NCBI GenBank assembly: GCA_963971225.1
Contig: CAXARI010000037.1
Coordinates: forward strand, 1-64,000
Origin: Melieria omissa
Lineage: Eukaryota; Arthropoda; Insecta; Diptera; Ulidiidae
Length of the DNA: 64,000 nt
Direction: 5' to 3'
The position numbers and the translations under genes were made by a program. This document shows, in pieces, positions 15,001-25,312 of the stretch. The first letter of the stretch is position 1. Each line of letters opens with the position of its first letter. Below the pieces are notes generated by a model. That model saw only the letters and a list, made by a program, of their open reading frames with translations, was not told the origin of the DNA and did no database searches.

Positions 15001-17356
15001 ATTAAATTAAATTAAATTAAATTAAATTAAATTAAATTAAATTAAATTAAATTAAATTAAATTAAATTAAATTAAATTAAATTAAATTAAATTAAATTAA
15101 ATTAAATTAAATTAAATTAAATTAAATTAAATTAAATTAAATTAAATTAAATTAAATTAAATTAAATTAAATTAAATTAAATTAAATTAAATTAAATTAA
15201 ATTAAATTAAATTAAATTAAATTAAATTAAATTAAATTAAATTAAATTAAATTAAATTAAATTAAATTAAATTAAATTAAATTAAATTAAATTAAATTAA
15301 ATTAAATTAAATTAAATTAAATTAAATTAAATTAAATTAAATTAAATTAAATTAAATTAAATTAAATTAAATTAAATTAAATTAAATTAAATTAAATTAA
15401 ATTAAATTAAATTAAATTAAATTAAATTAAATTAAATTAAATTAAATTAAATTAAATTAAATTAAATTAAATTAAATTAAATTAAATTAAATTAAATTAA
15501 ATTAAATTAAATTAAATTAAATTAAATTAAATTAAATTAAATTAAATTAAATTAAATTAAATTAAATTAAATTAAATTAAATTAAATTAAATTAAATTAA
15601 ATTAAATTAAATTAAATTAAATTAAATTAAATTAAATTAAATTAAATTAAATTAAATTAAATTAAATTAAATTAAATTAAATTAAATTAAATTAAATTAA
15701 ATTAAATTAAATTAAATTAAATTAAATTAAATTAAATTAAATTAAATTAAATTAAATTAAATTAAATTAAATTAAATTAAATTAAATTAAATTAAATTAA
15801 ATTAAATTAAATTAAATTAAATTAAATTAAATTAAATTAAATTAAATTAAATTAAATTAAATTAAATTAAATTAAATTAAATTAAATTAAATTAAATTAA
15901 ATTAAATTAAATTAAATTAAATTAAATTAAATTAAATTAAATTAAATTAAATTAAATTAAATTAAATTAAATTAAATTAAATTAAATTAAATTAAATTAA
16001 ATTAAATTAAATTAAATTAAATTAAATTAAATTAAATTAAATTAAATTAAATTAAATTAAATTAAATTAAATTAAATTAAATTAAATTAAATTAAATTAA
16101 ATTAAATTAAATTAAATTAAATTAAATTAAATTAAATTAAATTAAATTAAATTAAATTAAATTAAATTAAATTAAATTAAATTAAATTAAATTAAATTAA
16201 ATTAAATTAAATTAAATTAAATTAAATTAAATTAAATTAAATTAAATTAAATTAAATTAAATTAAATTAAATTAAATTAAATTAAATTAAATTAAATTAA
16301 ATTAAATTAAATTAAATTAAATTAAATTAAATTAAATTAAATTAAATTAAATTAAATTAAATTAAATTAAATTAAATTAAATTAAATTAAATTAAATTAA
16401 ATTAAATTAAATTAAATTAAATTAAATTAAATTAAATTAAATTAAATTAAATTAAATTAAATTAAATTAAATTAAATTAAATTAAATTAAATTAAATTAA
16501 ATTAAATTAAATTAAATTAAATTAAATTAAATTAAATTAAATTAAATTAAATTAAATTAAATTAAATTAAATTAAATTAAATTAAATTAAATTAAATTAA
16601 ATTAAATTAAATTAAATTAAATTAAATTAAATTAAATTAAATTAAATTAAATTAAATTAAATTAAATTAAATTAAATTAAATTAAATTAAATTAAATTAA
16701 ATTAAATTAAATTAAATTAAATTAAATTAAATTAAATTAAATTAAATTAAATTAAATTAAATTAAATTAAATTAAATTAAATTAAATTAAATTAAATTAA
16801 ATTAAATTAAATTAAATTAAATTAAATTAAATTAAATTAAATTAAATTAAATTAAATTAAATTAAATTAAATTAAATTAAATTAAATTAAATTAAATTAA
16901 ATTAAATTAAATTAAATTAAATTAAATTAAATTAAATTAAATTAAATTAAATTAAATTAAATTAAATTAAATTAAATTAAATTAAATTAAATTAAATTAA
17001 ATTAAATTAAATTAAATTAAATTAAATTAAATTAAATTAAATTAAATTAAATTAAATTAAATTAAATTAAATTAAATTAAATTAAATTAAATTAAATTAA
17101 ATTAAATTAAATTAAATTAAATTAAATTAAATTAAATTAAATTAAATTAAATTAAATTAAATTAAATTAAATTAAATTAAATTAAATTAAATTAAATTAA
17201 ATTAAATTAAATTAAATTAAATTAAATTAAATTAAATTAAATTAAATTAAATTAAATTAAATTAAATTAAATTAAATTAAATTAAATTAAATTAAATTAA
17301 ATTAAATTAAATTAAATTAAATTAAATTAAATTAAATTAAATTAAATTAAATTAAT
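1..17356. repeat. (TTAAA)n pentanucleotide satellite array
   Basis: This is a continuous tandem array of the 5-bp unit TTAAA, about 3,470 copies, effectively 100 percent A/T. From 1 to about 8966 the phase is broken every few tens to few hundreds of bases, almost always by a 1-base change in an A or T run. True substitutions are very rare: C at 523, C at 1391 and a T at about 7624. From about 8967 to 17354 I see only one phase break, near 9851. The unit is not a multiple of 3 and carries TAA in every frame, so it cannot be coding. The two strands differ (3 A and 2 T per unit on plus). It is a candidate heterochromatic satellite; the junction with ordinary sequence is at about 17356. Confidence 0.98.
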
Positions 17357-18645
17357 CAGCAAAAATACTGCACTACTAAGCTTGTCGGCACATCTGGTAT
17401 AAGGGCTTTATTGTATTTATACTTAAGCAAGTACTTTGCAGCTAACCCATACTTTCAGTAGATAATATAAACTTACCTTTACAATATATCACTTTATTAA
17501 AATTTCGGTTTTTTTACCACAAAATTCAACTTTTTTTATCGTTAACTTATTATTTTGGCACTCCGACACTTGCAATTTTGCGAAGGGTTTAGAACATAAT
17601 GTTTAGATCTAAGTGAATAAATTATCAACGACTACCAGCAATGGAAACAAAGAATGTATATACCGTTGTCATATATAAATGATGCTAAAGAATGTTGATA
17701 AACTTACGTACAAGTGAGTATTGAATATTCACTAAAGAGAGTGCTGTTTTACAAGGCCGTAGCTAGGGGGCAGGGGTTAGAGAGGTTCAGAAATAAGAGT
17801 TTTGCAAACGGCGAAGAATTCTTATTTTCTCTTTCATTTTATATTCTTATTTTTATCATTGTATGAGCGCGGCTATTTGAACAATTTTTTTTAAATTCTT
17901 ATATCATTGCAATACTAAAACCCTTTCAGAAAATCAAAAATCAGAAAATTAAGAACTGAGTACGCAAGATGATCAGATGATGATCAAGATGATGGTGGCT
18001 TTGTATGATATCTAGTTTCACGTCTATTTTATGGATCTCGATAAAAGTCGTCTTGTAGTGTTTTAGTATGTGTTTGATCTTATTTGTTAAATGTTACCGT
18101 GCAATGAATGTTTTGTTTTGTTATTTTTCGGAAATTTTTTTTTAAAAGTTGTATATTCACACCATGTGAAAGTCAACGTTACACTTAGAAATAGTAAGAA
18201 AAGTATTTTTCATAAAAATCTTATGAGGACACAAAAGAGAAACTTGATTAATTGCTTATGTTGACTTGCGTGCGAAAACCTGCTAGTTAAATATAATTAT
18301 TGTTATAGTTCGATTTAATTTAACTTATTTAATAGTTTTATTCTCAACAAACTTTGCTAAAACTTGATAGAGAAGCATTTCATTTCATTTTGGGACACAC
18401 TACTCAATATGAATGACGCGATGCATTCATTTGATTTTGCTGTATTCATATCATAAAGTGAATACAGTTTCTCTTTGAGTACAGTATAAAATGACTCATT
18501 CAATTTATGAATACACTCAAAACTCTCGCTCGGAGAGAAATTATGACTCATTCATTCCCATTCACAAAAATGAATGTGAGTGAGGGAGTAGGTAATTTCA
18601 GAGTGAATGAGTCAAAACACGTTTTGAGTCCATTCATGCAGACGT
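17357..18645. other. AT-rich non-coding spacer beside the satellite
   Basis: I find no supportable gene here. The segment is AT-rich with no long reading frame. Positions 18380-18640 are dense in TGAATG/CATTCA motifs in both orientations, which looks like the end of a small mobile element, but I cannot find matching termini. The stretch ending at 18286 (GCGTGCGAAA then ACCTGCTAGTT) resembles a sequence at 51430-51455 and may be a Helitron/DINE-type 3' end; see the findings. Confidence 0.6.
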
Positions 18646-19032
18646 CTAATTGTTATCATTCGTTTTTAAAATCATATTTAAATTTAAATTGCTGTGGTCT
18701 TGGCCAATAAACTTGCGGATTTCTTTTCTAATTTCTGTTAAATTATAAATATTCATTATAGTATATGACAATGTGCCTGCCACTAGTTCTTTTATCCTCT
18801 GCACGAGCATTCCACTAAATATGTCCAGCACTGTTTTTGTCTCTTCGTAAGCCACATATTCTGTAATTTCCTCTACAATTTCTCGAATCTTATTATCTAG
18901 ATCAGTGATTCTTAACCGGTGCTCCGCGGAGCACTGGTGCTCCGCAAGATTGTCCCAGGTGCTCCGCGAAACGAAAGCCAAACTCATATAATATGAAAAA
19001 AATATACATATAAATTTATTAGAACAAACTTT

Positions 19033-19232
19033 CAAATATATGTATACGCGGTATGTACTTAGTTATAAACAAAAATTTAAATCAAGTAGGCTGCATTTCA
19101 AATATATGTATATACGGTATGTACTTAGTTATAAACAAAAATTTAAATCAAGTAGGCTGCATTTCAAATATATGTACTATATATGCGGTATGTACTTAGT
19201 TATAAACAAAAATTGAAATCAAGTAGGCTGCA
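19033..19232. repeat. 66-bp tandem repeat inside the hAT 5' region
   Basis: There are three copies of a unit of about 66 bp starting CAAATATATGTA and ending AAGTAGGCTGCA, with copy starts at 19033, 19099 and 19165. Copy 3 carries a short insertion. It lies in the left untranslated part of the hAT element. Confidence 0.9.
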
Positions 19233-19625
19233 CAAAAAAATTCTGATCAAATAAGCTGAAATATTTTATTGTTGTGTTGGACGTAAACTAATGTGTTTTC
19301 AATAATTATTTGATTAAATTTGTGCCAAAAAGTGAGAAAAAATTTATTTCAGTAAGTATATTACGTTATAATTGTAAATTAACATAAATTTAAAATAAAA
19401 AATTAAATAAATATGTGTACATACATATTTATTGCATTTATTTATTTAAATAAACTTAATATCAATCTCCTATGTTTTCATAAACAGAGTTTTCTTATTC
19501 TGCATTAAAAATTTCCGAAATATATCTCTATTTACGCGTTTTTGATAATTCACATTTCTGAAATGTTATTCTTATAAGCCCTTTATATATGTATGTACTT
19601 ATTCTTATTCCCAATTTATTTAGCC

Positions 19626-21444
19626 ATGGACAAGTTCTTGAAACGAAAATGTAATTCTGAGAAAAATATTAATGATGGACCAAGTACAAGTCGGAGTAGT
19701 ATTAATAGTGGTAATACAGAAGATGTTTCAACATGTAATAACAGTATTCTGACGAATACATCAGTTTGGGATTTACATGGACCGGTGAAAAGGAGTGTCC
19801 AATTCCTAAATGTGTTGTATGCGGTGTAGAACTGTCCAATAGTGCTATGTTTCCGGCTAAATTAAACCGACACCTTACTACTACCCATGCTAATCTTGTT
19901 TAAAAAAATAAGGATTACTTTAAAAGGTTATTGGGCATGCAAGATAAGCAAGCAAAACAATTTAAATGTGCTATGACAATATCTGATAAGGCGCAAATTG
20001 CATCATACAAGGTAGCCGAGTTAATTGCATTGAAATTAAAACCACATACTATAGCAGAAAGTCTAATTTTACCGTCATGTTGTGAAATAGTCAAAATTAT
20101 GTTTGGAGAGGATGCAACAAATGAGATTTTGAAAATTCCCCTATCTAATGATACAAGAAAAAAAAGAATAAAAGACATGTCACTTGATATCGAGGAAACG
20201 GTTAACAATAAGCTTTCAAAGAAATATTTTGCTTTGCAAATGGACGAATCTGTTGATATTAGCAGTAAAGCTCAATTAATCAATTTCTTTGCTGCAGAGA
20301 GCTTACAGGACATATAACAGGAAAAGATATCTTTAATTCTATTACCACATATTTAGAAAAATCGCAAATATCATGGGATTTCTGCGTTGGAATTTGTACA
20401 GATGGATGTCCATCAATGGCAGGATCTATTAAAGGATGTGTTACACTTGTGAAGGAAAATAATCCAAATATCATATCTACACACTGTTTTTTACATCGGG
20501 AAGTTTTAGTTTCAAAAACATTGCCAAACACTTTAAAATATGTTTTGGATGAAGTGGTACAAATAGTAAATTATATTAAATCAAGACCTCTGCAGGAACG
20601 CATTTTTAAACAGCTTTGTATATCTATGGATGCTAAGTATGAAAGTTTGCTATTGCACACTGAAATAAGATGGTTGTTTCGCGGTAAAGTCCTATGTCGT
20701 TTATTAGAGCTCAAAGATGAATTGTGTTATTTCCGAAATGCCGCTGTGGATAAATTTGCAAAAAATTTTGAAAATGATATTTGGTGAGCTAAATTGGCAT
20801 ATTTAGCTGATATTTTTAAATACTTAAATTCAGTAAATACAAGTATTCAAGGTAAACATGAGAATATTTTAACAGCCACGGATAAAATACTGGCATTCAA
20901 TAAAAAAATATTGCACAGGAAAAATCGAATAATAAAAAACAATACGCTTGATATGTTTCCTTCAATTCAAACTAAAAATGTCGCAGATATTATTCCTGCC
21001 GTAATAGAACATCTAACAATATTGGAAGAAAAAATCGCATGTTACTTTCCATCTCTTAAATTAGAATCCTATGACTGGATACGAAATCCGTTTGGGACAT
21101 TTGAATTTTCTAATTTGGAACTGTCTTTACAAGAAGAAGAAGAAATTATTTCCTTGTCTACAGATCGATCTCTGAAAATGGAGTTCACAAAATTGTCTAA
21201 TGAACAATTTTGGATTTCCGTCCAAGATGAATACCCTTCTTTATCTAAGAAGGCAATCGCAATTTTATTACAATTTGCTACATCATATCTCTGCGAACTT
21301 GGATTCTCAACATTAACAAATATAAAAACTAAAAAACGAGAAAGACTTCTCGATTTAGAAGAGGAAATGAGGGTAGTAATATCTTATATTAGACCCAACA
21401 TTGGCGAAATATGTAAAACTCACCAGGCTCAAATATCCCATTGA
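19626..21444 (+). pseudogene. hAT transposase (ZBED/Charlie-like), frameshifted
   Basis: An ATG at 19626 opens a frame MDKFLKRKC. A BED-type zinc finger follows after a frameshift (CPIPKCVVCG near 19797, then HLTTTH). The RNase-H-like catalytic core contains FALQMDESVDI near 20230 (first catalytic Asp), DGCPSMAGS near 20410 and ISTHCFLHRE near 20480. The C-terminal hATC dimerisation region (FWISVQDEYPSLS, then TSYLCELGFSTL) ends at TGA 21444. Breaks are a frameshift near 19780, TAA at about 19902, a frameshift near 20300, and TGA at 20785-20787. The transposase would excise and insert the element by cut and paste. It cannot be made from this copy. Confidence 0.9.
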
Positions 21445-22130
21445 ATTTTTATTATATTTTATGTCATTTTGAATTTGTAACAATTTAGTTTTGATGAATA
21501 TATTGAATATATTTTAGTTTTTGTATATTGTAGTTATTTGAGTTGAATAAATAAATAAATAGAATACAAATTACTAGAATCAATGTTATTTGGTAAGGTG
21601 CTCCGTGAAGGTTTCATGTAATTAAAAGTGCTCCGTGAGCTCGAAAAGGTTAAGAACCACTGATCTAGATCCTCTATGCTACTCACTCTAAGAGAGTTTA
21701 TTCTCCTCGATATCTTCATCTGGTCCTTCCTGGGCCGATAGTGGTCCATTAGCCTTTCCTTGCATCTTTCCCACGATGTTGGCGGATTTATATTTAGCAG
21801 ATTCTTCGGCTTTCCCACGATTTTGAGGTTGTATATTGTGTTGAAGGCCTCCTGCTCCTCTCCGGGATAATCCAATAGGGCTCTGCTGACGCTGTCAATG
21901 AATGACGGCAGCTGCCCTGGTTCCCCCTCGAATGCTGGCAAGTATCGCAATTCCTTCTCCAGTCTCGTTCGGGCCGAAGTCCGCTGTTGTTGCTGTTGTT
22001 GGCTAAGTATGTTTGTTAGCGCAACTAAACACTGCTCCACGGTACTCATTTCTGCTTCTATATTTCGACTCCTATCGAAATCTCTATTCCTTCTGGTCCT
22101 TTCAATTGTGGTGTCTTTTTTGGAGTGGTT

Positions 22131-22190
22131 TCTTCTTTTGGAGTTGTTTCTTCTTTTGGAGTTGTTTCTTCTTTTGGAGTTGTTTCTTCG
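22131..22190. repeat. 18-bp tandem repeat in the gypsy leader
   Basis: Just over three copies of an 18-bp unit containing TTTTGGAGTTGTTTC lie between the primer-binding site and the gag start. The repeat gives overlapping spurious frames on the plus strand. It is probably an untranslated leader repeat without coding meaning. Confidence 0.75.
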
Positions 22191-22329
22191 TTGCGGGGTA
22201 AATTTGTCGTCCTGCAGCTGTGTTCCTCTCCTGTTTGTTGTTTACGGTTGAAGTCGTGTCTTCACTGCAATTTTCTTTTCTTAAGCAGCTGTGTGTCTCT
22301 TCTTCCCGTTTTCGTTGTGGTTACGTTAA

Positions 22330-22341
22330 CCGACTGCGCCA
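22330..22341 (-). other. Primer-binding site, tRNA-Ser type
   Basis: On the minus strand this reads TGGCGCAGTCGG. That matches the complement of an insect tRNA-Ser 3' end including CCA, the primer used by 17.6 and 297-type elements. It would start minus-strand DNA synthesis of the gypsy element whose LTR lies at 22351-22582. Confidence 0.7.
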
Positions 22342-22350
22342 CTTAAAAAA

Positions 22351-22582
22351 TGTTGAATCCGGACAAGTTGGATGGTGGAATAACACTGATTTTATTTCAT
22401 TCACTTACTCTAAGCTCGAACGTTTGTCATTGCTGATCGAGCAAATCAAGCAATCGAGCAAACAATCAAGCTCATATTACATATCGAGTTAATGACATTG
22501 CAACTTAACTTAAAATATGCTAGTTGTTGCTGGCTGTTTTTGTTGGATGTTTGGTTGGTCGTTGACTTCAAACTTGCTGACA
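22351..22582 (-). repeat. LTR of the 297-like element
   Basis: The 232-bp segment begins TGTTGAATCC and ends CTTGCTGACA on the plus strand, giving the TG...CA ends expected of an LTR. It sits 9 bp from the primer-binding site. No second copy is present in the window, so the right-hand limit (22582) is set only by the TG...CA rule and by the start of BEL integrase sequence just beyond it. Confidence 0.55.
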
Positions 22583-24196
22583 GCTATAACACGCGCGTGT
22601 GCATCGCACACAGTGTTGGACAATGGATCTAGCCATGATTTTGCCCTTTATTGGCCAAAATCGTTGTCTGGTTTGGGCCAACAATGCCTGTGGCGAGCAA
22701 TGGACTCCTTTCTCGTGAAGGTGTTGCATGATAAGTTTTGATATCGGATCGTTATAAGGCAGCAACATGGGATGCTTGGCGTCGTATGTGAGATGTGATG
22801 ATGTCAATCGGCCCCCTACCCTGATGATGCCGCGATTGTCTATAAATGGAGACAGTCCATGGAGAGCGCTGTTTCCTTTGACTTCACCCGTATTTGATAG
22901 ATGATGCATTTCTTCACTGAAATCGCTTAGTTGTATGGCTCTTATGATGACGTACAGCGACTCATCCAGTTCGGTTGATGTTAGGTTGATGCTACTATGT
23001 TTGCTCTTATCCTGTAGATGTTTGATAAATCGCAACACATAGCCACCAATTCGTTGCAACATTGTGAAGGAGTTTCGATGCCGTATTGTGTAGACCATGT
23101 TACTCAGATCATCTTTATGTGCGATTGTAAGCACGTTTGCCCTTTTCTTGACTTCTGCGTCTGTTTGGTCGGGAATCACGAGCTCCTGACGAAATGGCTG
23201 CGGCCAACAATCTTGCTTACCATGAAGGAATAATGGCCCGTAACACATTGTACACCCTTGGATGTAAAGTGGATCTACACCTCGAGATAGCAAGTCAGCT
23301 GGGTTGTGTTTGGTGTTGACATGGCGCCATTGCTCAACTAGTGTCAATTGTTGAATTTTACTGACACGGTGAGCAACGAAGGTTTGGAATTTGGATGGAT
23401 CCGAGTTAATCCAATGTAACGTTATTTCCGAATCAGTCCACATATAAGTTGGATGCTGTTCATATTCCAAGTCCCTTTCTACTCTGGCCACCAGTTGTGC
23501 TCCTAACAGGGCTGCGCATAACTCGAGCCGCGGTATTGTCTGCGTTTTGAGCGGAGCGACCCGTGATTTTGAGCAGAGTAGTTGGACAGAGATAGTTCTA
23601 TCAGCAATTTCTGCTCTGATGTAAACAGTGGCTCCATAGGCGCGTTCGGGGCTGAAGTAACGATTGGTTGTCATCTGCATGGATTCGCCAAGAGCTGCTG
23701 GGTCTTCCTTAAACGGAATTTTCACGACAAATCGCCCCATTTGATTACGCTTGGTGTGTTGGGCAAATGATTCTTCGCATTTTCTTTCTGTATCCGTAAA
23801 TTGATCCTTGTTCTCTGGGAATTCCTCCAGCTGCCAGAATTTAGTCAGTATGTTGTCTAAGGCATCTTCGTCGCTTTTGCTGCAAACGCCGCAGGTAAGA
23901 GCTTCCTGATCGGCACCGTTAATTTTGCTGCTGCTTTTCTTGACCAGCACTTCCTGCTTGGGGTTGGGACCTGGCTGGTTAATGGCCTTAGTTGGTTCTG
24001 CGTGATGTTTTTTGTTACATTTCAAGGCGAAATGCCCTATCAATGAACATCTGCTGCACTTTGCGTTCTTCGCAGGACAATGCAAAGCGTTGCTGCTGTG
24101 TCCTCTCCGACCACATCGATCACATTCAGCGCCTTCGACCAGCGGCCACATTCCGCTGTCAATTAGTTCTGCCATTAACTCTTCCATTATCTCCAT
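22568..24196 (-). pseudogene. BEL/Pao gag-pol with the reverse transcriptase deleted
   Basis: This 542-codon frame opens at ATG 24196. Residues 20-60 hold two CCHC zinc knuckles (CDRCGRRGHSSNALHC and CSRCSLIGHFALKC). Near residues 108-175 comes pol sequence typical of BEL (LTKFWQLEEFPE, GRFVVKIPFKEDP). The frame then jumps directly to the RNase H region (SPERAYGATVY, TIPRLELCAALLGAQL, WTDSEITLHWI). Integrase follows with the His/Cys zinc-binding domain (HEKGVHCSP ... CVRC). The catalytic integrase core is missing, because the frame runs into the 297-like LTR and stops. Full BEL pol carries protease and reverse transcriptase between these parts. The deletion is in frame, but the product could not replicate the element. 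Confidence 0.88.
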
Positions 24197-24234
24197 TGTT
24201 GCTGGATCAGAAGGTTGCGTTCGGCTTACTGAAT

Positions 24235-24600
24235 TTATGAAAGCAGTCTCTTACTGCCGAGGACAGACTGTTGATGATGGTGCACTCCTGTTGGGGCACT
24301 CTGAAGTTGTGAAGGCAGTCTCTTACTGCCGAGGATAGACTGTTGATGTTGGGGCACTCCTGTTGGGGCACTCCTGTTGTTGTGAAGGCAGTCTCTTACT
24401 GCCGAGGATAAACTGATGATGTTGGGGCACTCCTGTTGGGGCACTCCTGTTGTTGTGAAGGCAGTCTCTTACTGCCGAGGATAGACTGATGATGTTGGGG
24501 CACTCCTGTTGGGGCACTCCTGTTGTTGTGAAGGCAGTCTCTTACTGCCGAGGATGAACTGTTGATGTTGGGGCACTCCTGTTGGGGCACTCCTGCTGTC
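24235..24600. repeat. 73-bp tandem repeat between BEL PBS and coding frame
   Basis: About five copies of a unit containing GGCAGTCTCTTACTGCCGAGG and GGGGCACTCCTGTT are present, with the central copies spaced 73 bp apart (for example at 24377 and 24450). Each copy holds the small inverted repeat GGCAGT...ACTGCC. The spurious minus-strand peptides it encodes (SAVRDCLHNN repeats) are not convincing proteins. Confidence 0.88.
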
Positions 24601-24618
24601 CGCGTATAGCGTGAAACT

Positions 24619-24636
24619 ATCACGTCGGGGTCACCA
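24619..24636 (-). other. Primer-binding site, tRNA-Trp
   Basis: On the minus strand this reads TGGTGACCCCGACGTGAT, 18 bases complementary to the 3' end of insect tRNA-Trp plus CCA. It fixes the strand and the LTR boundary of the BEL element. Confidence 0.85.
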
Positions 24637-24654
24637 AAATGTTCAGTGGCTAGT

Positions 24655-24880
24655 TTGCCACTGAATTCTGAATCGGCACTTGAACCGATTCAGAAGGATT
24701 GAGTTGAATCCTGACTTGGCACTTGAACCAGTTCAGGATGAGGTGGTTGGAGTCTGACTCGGCACTTGAACCAATTCAGCTCTGATGAGGTGGTTGGAGT
24801 CTGAATCGGCACTTGAACCAATTCAGCTCTGATGAGGTGGTTGGAGTCTGAATCGGCACTTGAACCAATTCAGCCCTGAG
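24655..24880. repeat. 47-bp tandem repeat in the BEL LTR with hairpin units
   Basis: Four to five copies contain CGGCACTTGAACC flanked by CTGAAT and ATTCAG, so each unit can form a short hairpin. The last two units are nearly identical and 47 bp apart; earlier units are more diverged. This looks like an LTR regulatory repeat, but the sequence alone does not show a function. Confidence 0.85.
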
Positions 24881-25075
24881 TCAAAAAACAAGCGTGTTGA
24901 GTGTTTGCTGTTTTCCAATTGACTGTCTTTATTTACACTTTTCCTTGGCCTTTATACTATTTCCAATGTCAAACGTTCTCACGGGCACGTTGGACCTCGT
25001 TGCTGACTTAGCATTCCCACGCTTGCCCAAACTGTATTGCACTGCTTCTGCTTATGCTGCGATTAACTAAGTGAA

Positions 25076-25196
25076 ATTTGAGTGTGCAAAATGCATTGAC
25101 TGTCGAATGGAATTTGCGTGTGCAAAGTGCATTGACTGTCGAATGCATTGACTGTCGAATTGACCTTGAGTATGCAAAATGCATTCACTCCCGAAT
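25076..25196. repeat. Short tandem repeat in the BEL LTR
   Basis: Three to four imperfect copies of a motif containing TGTGCAAAATGCATTGACTG lie in the outer part of the LTR. They are probably part of U3 or U5. Confidence 0.75.
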
Positions 25197-25312
25197 GTTG
25201 GATAACACTGGCGCGTGATATTAACACTTGCAGCGGTGGGAATCGAGCCCAATTCTGCCGTGGGAACGTTTGACATTGTTTACATAATATTTATATGTGC
25301 AGAGTCTGAACA

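Larger units (their letters stand above)
18903..21662 (+). mobile_element. hAT DNA transposon, 2760 bp, with perfect 8-bp TSD
   Basis: The ends are imperfect inverted repeats starting CAGTGATTCTTAACC (left) and, on the other strand, CAGTGGTTCTTAACC (right). The flanking 8 bp, ATCTAGAT, are identical at 18895-18902 and 21663-21670 and are themselves palindromic. This fits the hAT preference nTnnnnAn. CAGTGNTTCT ends are typical of Charlie-like hAT elements. Subterminal copies of GGTGCTCCG occur three times on the left (from 18918, 18936 and 18958) and as GGTGCTCCGTG and AGTGCTCCGTG on the right. These are probably transposase-binding sites. Confidence 0.93.
18646..22049 (-). pseudogene. Gag of the 297-like element, interrupted by a hAT insertion
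   Basis: The reading frame starts with ATG at 22049 and continues to 21671. It includes a polyglutamine run near residue 18 and a typical Ty3/gypsy gag core (PAFEGEPGQLPSFIDSV, later TSWERCKERLMDHY). The hAT element and one copy of its 8-bp target duplication (2768 bp) then intervene. The frame resumes at 18902 and runs to TAG at 18646-18648. The two parts are in the same phase once the insertion is discounted, so gag was intact when the transposon landed. Gag forms the particle shell and binds RNA. No zinc knuckle is visible before the stop, as in other 297/17.6-type gags. No pol follows. Confidence 0.8.
18646..22582 (-). mobile_element. 297-like Ty3/gypsy retrotransposon, 5' fragment split by hAT
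   Basis: On the minus strand this reads 5' LTR (22351-22582), a tRNA-Ser type primer-binding site (22330-22341), a leader, and a gag gene that runs to 22049 and continues, after a hAT insertion, to 18646. Nothing recognisable as protease, reverse transcriptase or integrase follows, so the element is truncated after gag. The LTR abuts BEL integrase sequence at 22583, so this gypsy element probably inserted into the BEL element, and later loss removed the rest of both. Assignment to the 297/17.6 group rests on gag style and primer choice and is an inference. Confidence 0.75.
22583..25312 (-). mobile_element. BEL/Pao LTR retrotransposon, internally deleted, one LTR
   Basis: On the minus strand the order is 5' LTR (24640-25312), tRNA-Trp primer-binding site (24619-24636), a 73-bp tandem repeat tract (about 24235-24600), and a single frame (24196 to about 22583) that joins a gag zinc knuckle to the late RNase H and integrase parts of pol. 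The reverse transcriptase domain is absent. The 3' end is cut where the 297-like LTR begins, so no 3' LTR or target duplication is visible. The LTR interrupts ORF1 of the CR1-like element that starts at 25313. Confidence 0.88.
24640..25312 (-). repeat. BEL 5' LTR (673 bp)
   Basis: The plus strand begins TGTTCAGTGGC and ends AGTCTGAACA, giving 7-bp inverted ends TGTTCAG/CTGAACA. The inner end lies 3 bp from the primer-binding site. It contains two internal tandem tracts (24655-24880 and 25076-25196). The outer limit is supported because CR1-like ORF1 coding sequence begins immediately after 25312. Confidence 0.8.

Noticed and set aside
1..17356. Telomeric repeat
   Set aside because: The unit is TTAAA, with no G-rich strand, unlike TTAGG or other telomere repeats.
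18357..18710. Small ORFs on both strands beside the satellite
   Set aside because: Low-complexity TGAATG-rich sequence with no homology-like motif or shared codon pattern.
24235..24623. Overlapping minus-strand frames with repeated SAVRDCLHNN
   Set aside because: They arise from the 73-bp tandem repeat in the BEL leader, shift frame between copies and match no gag motif.
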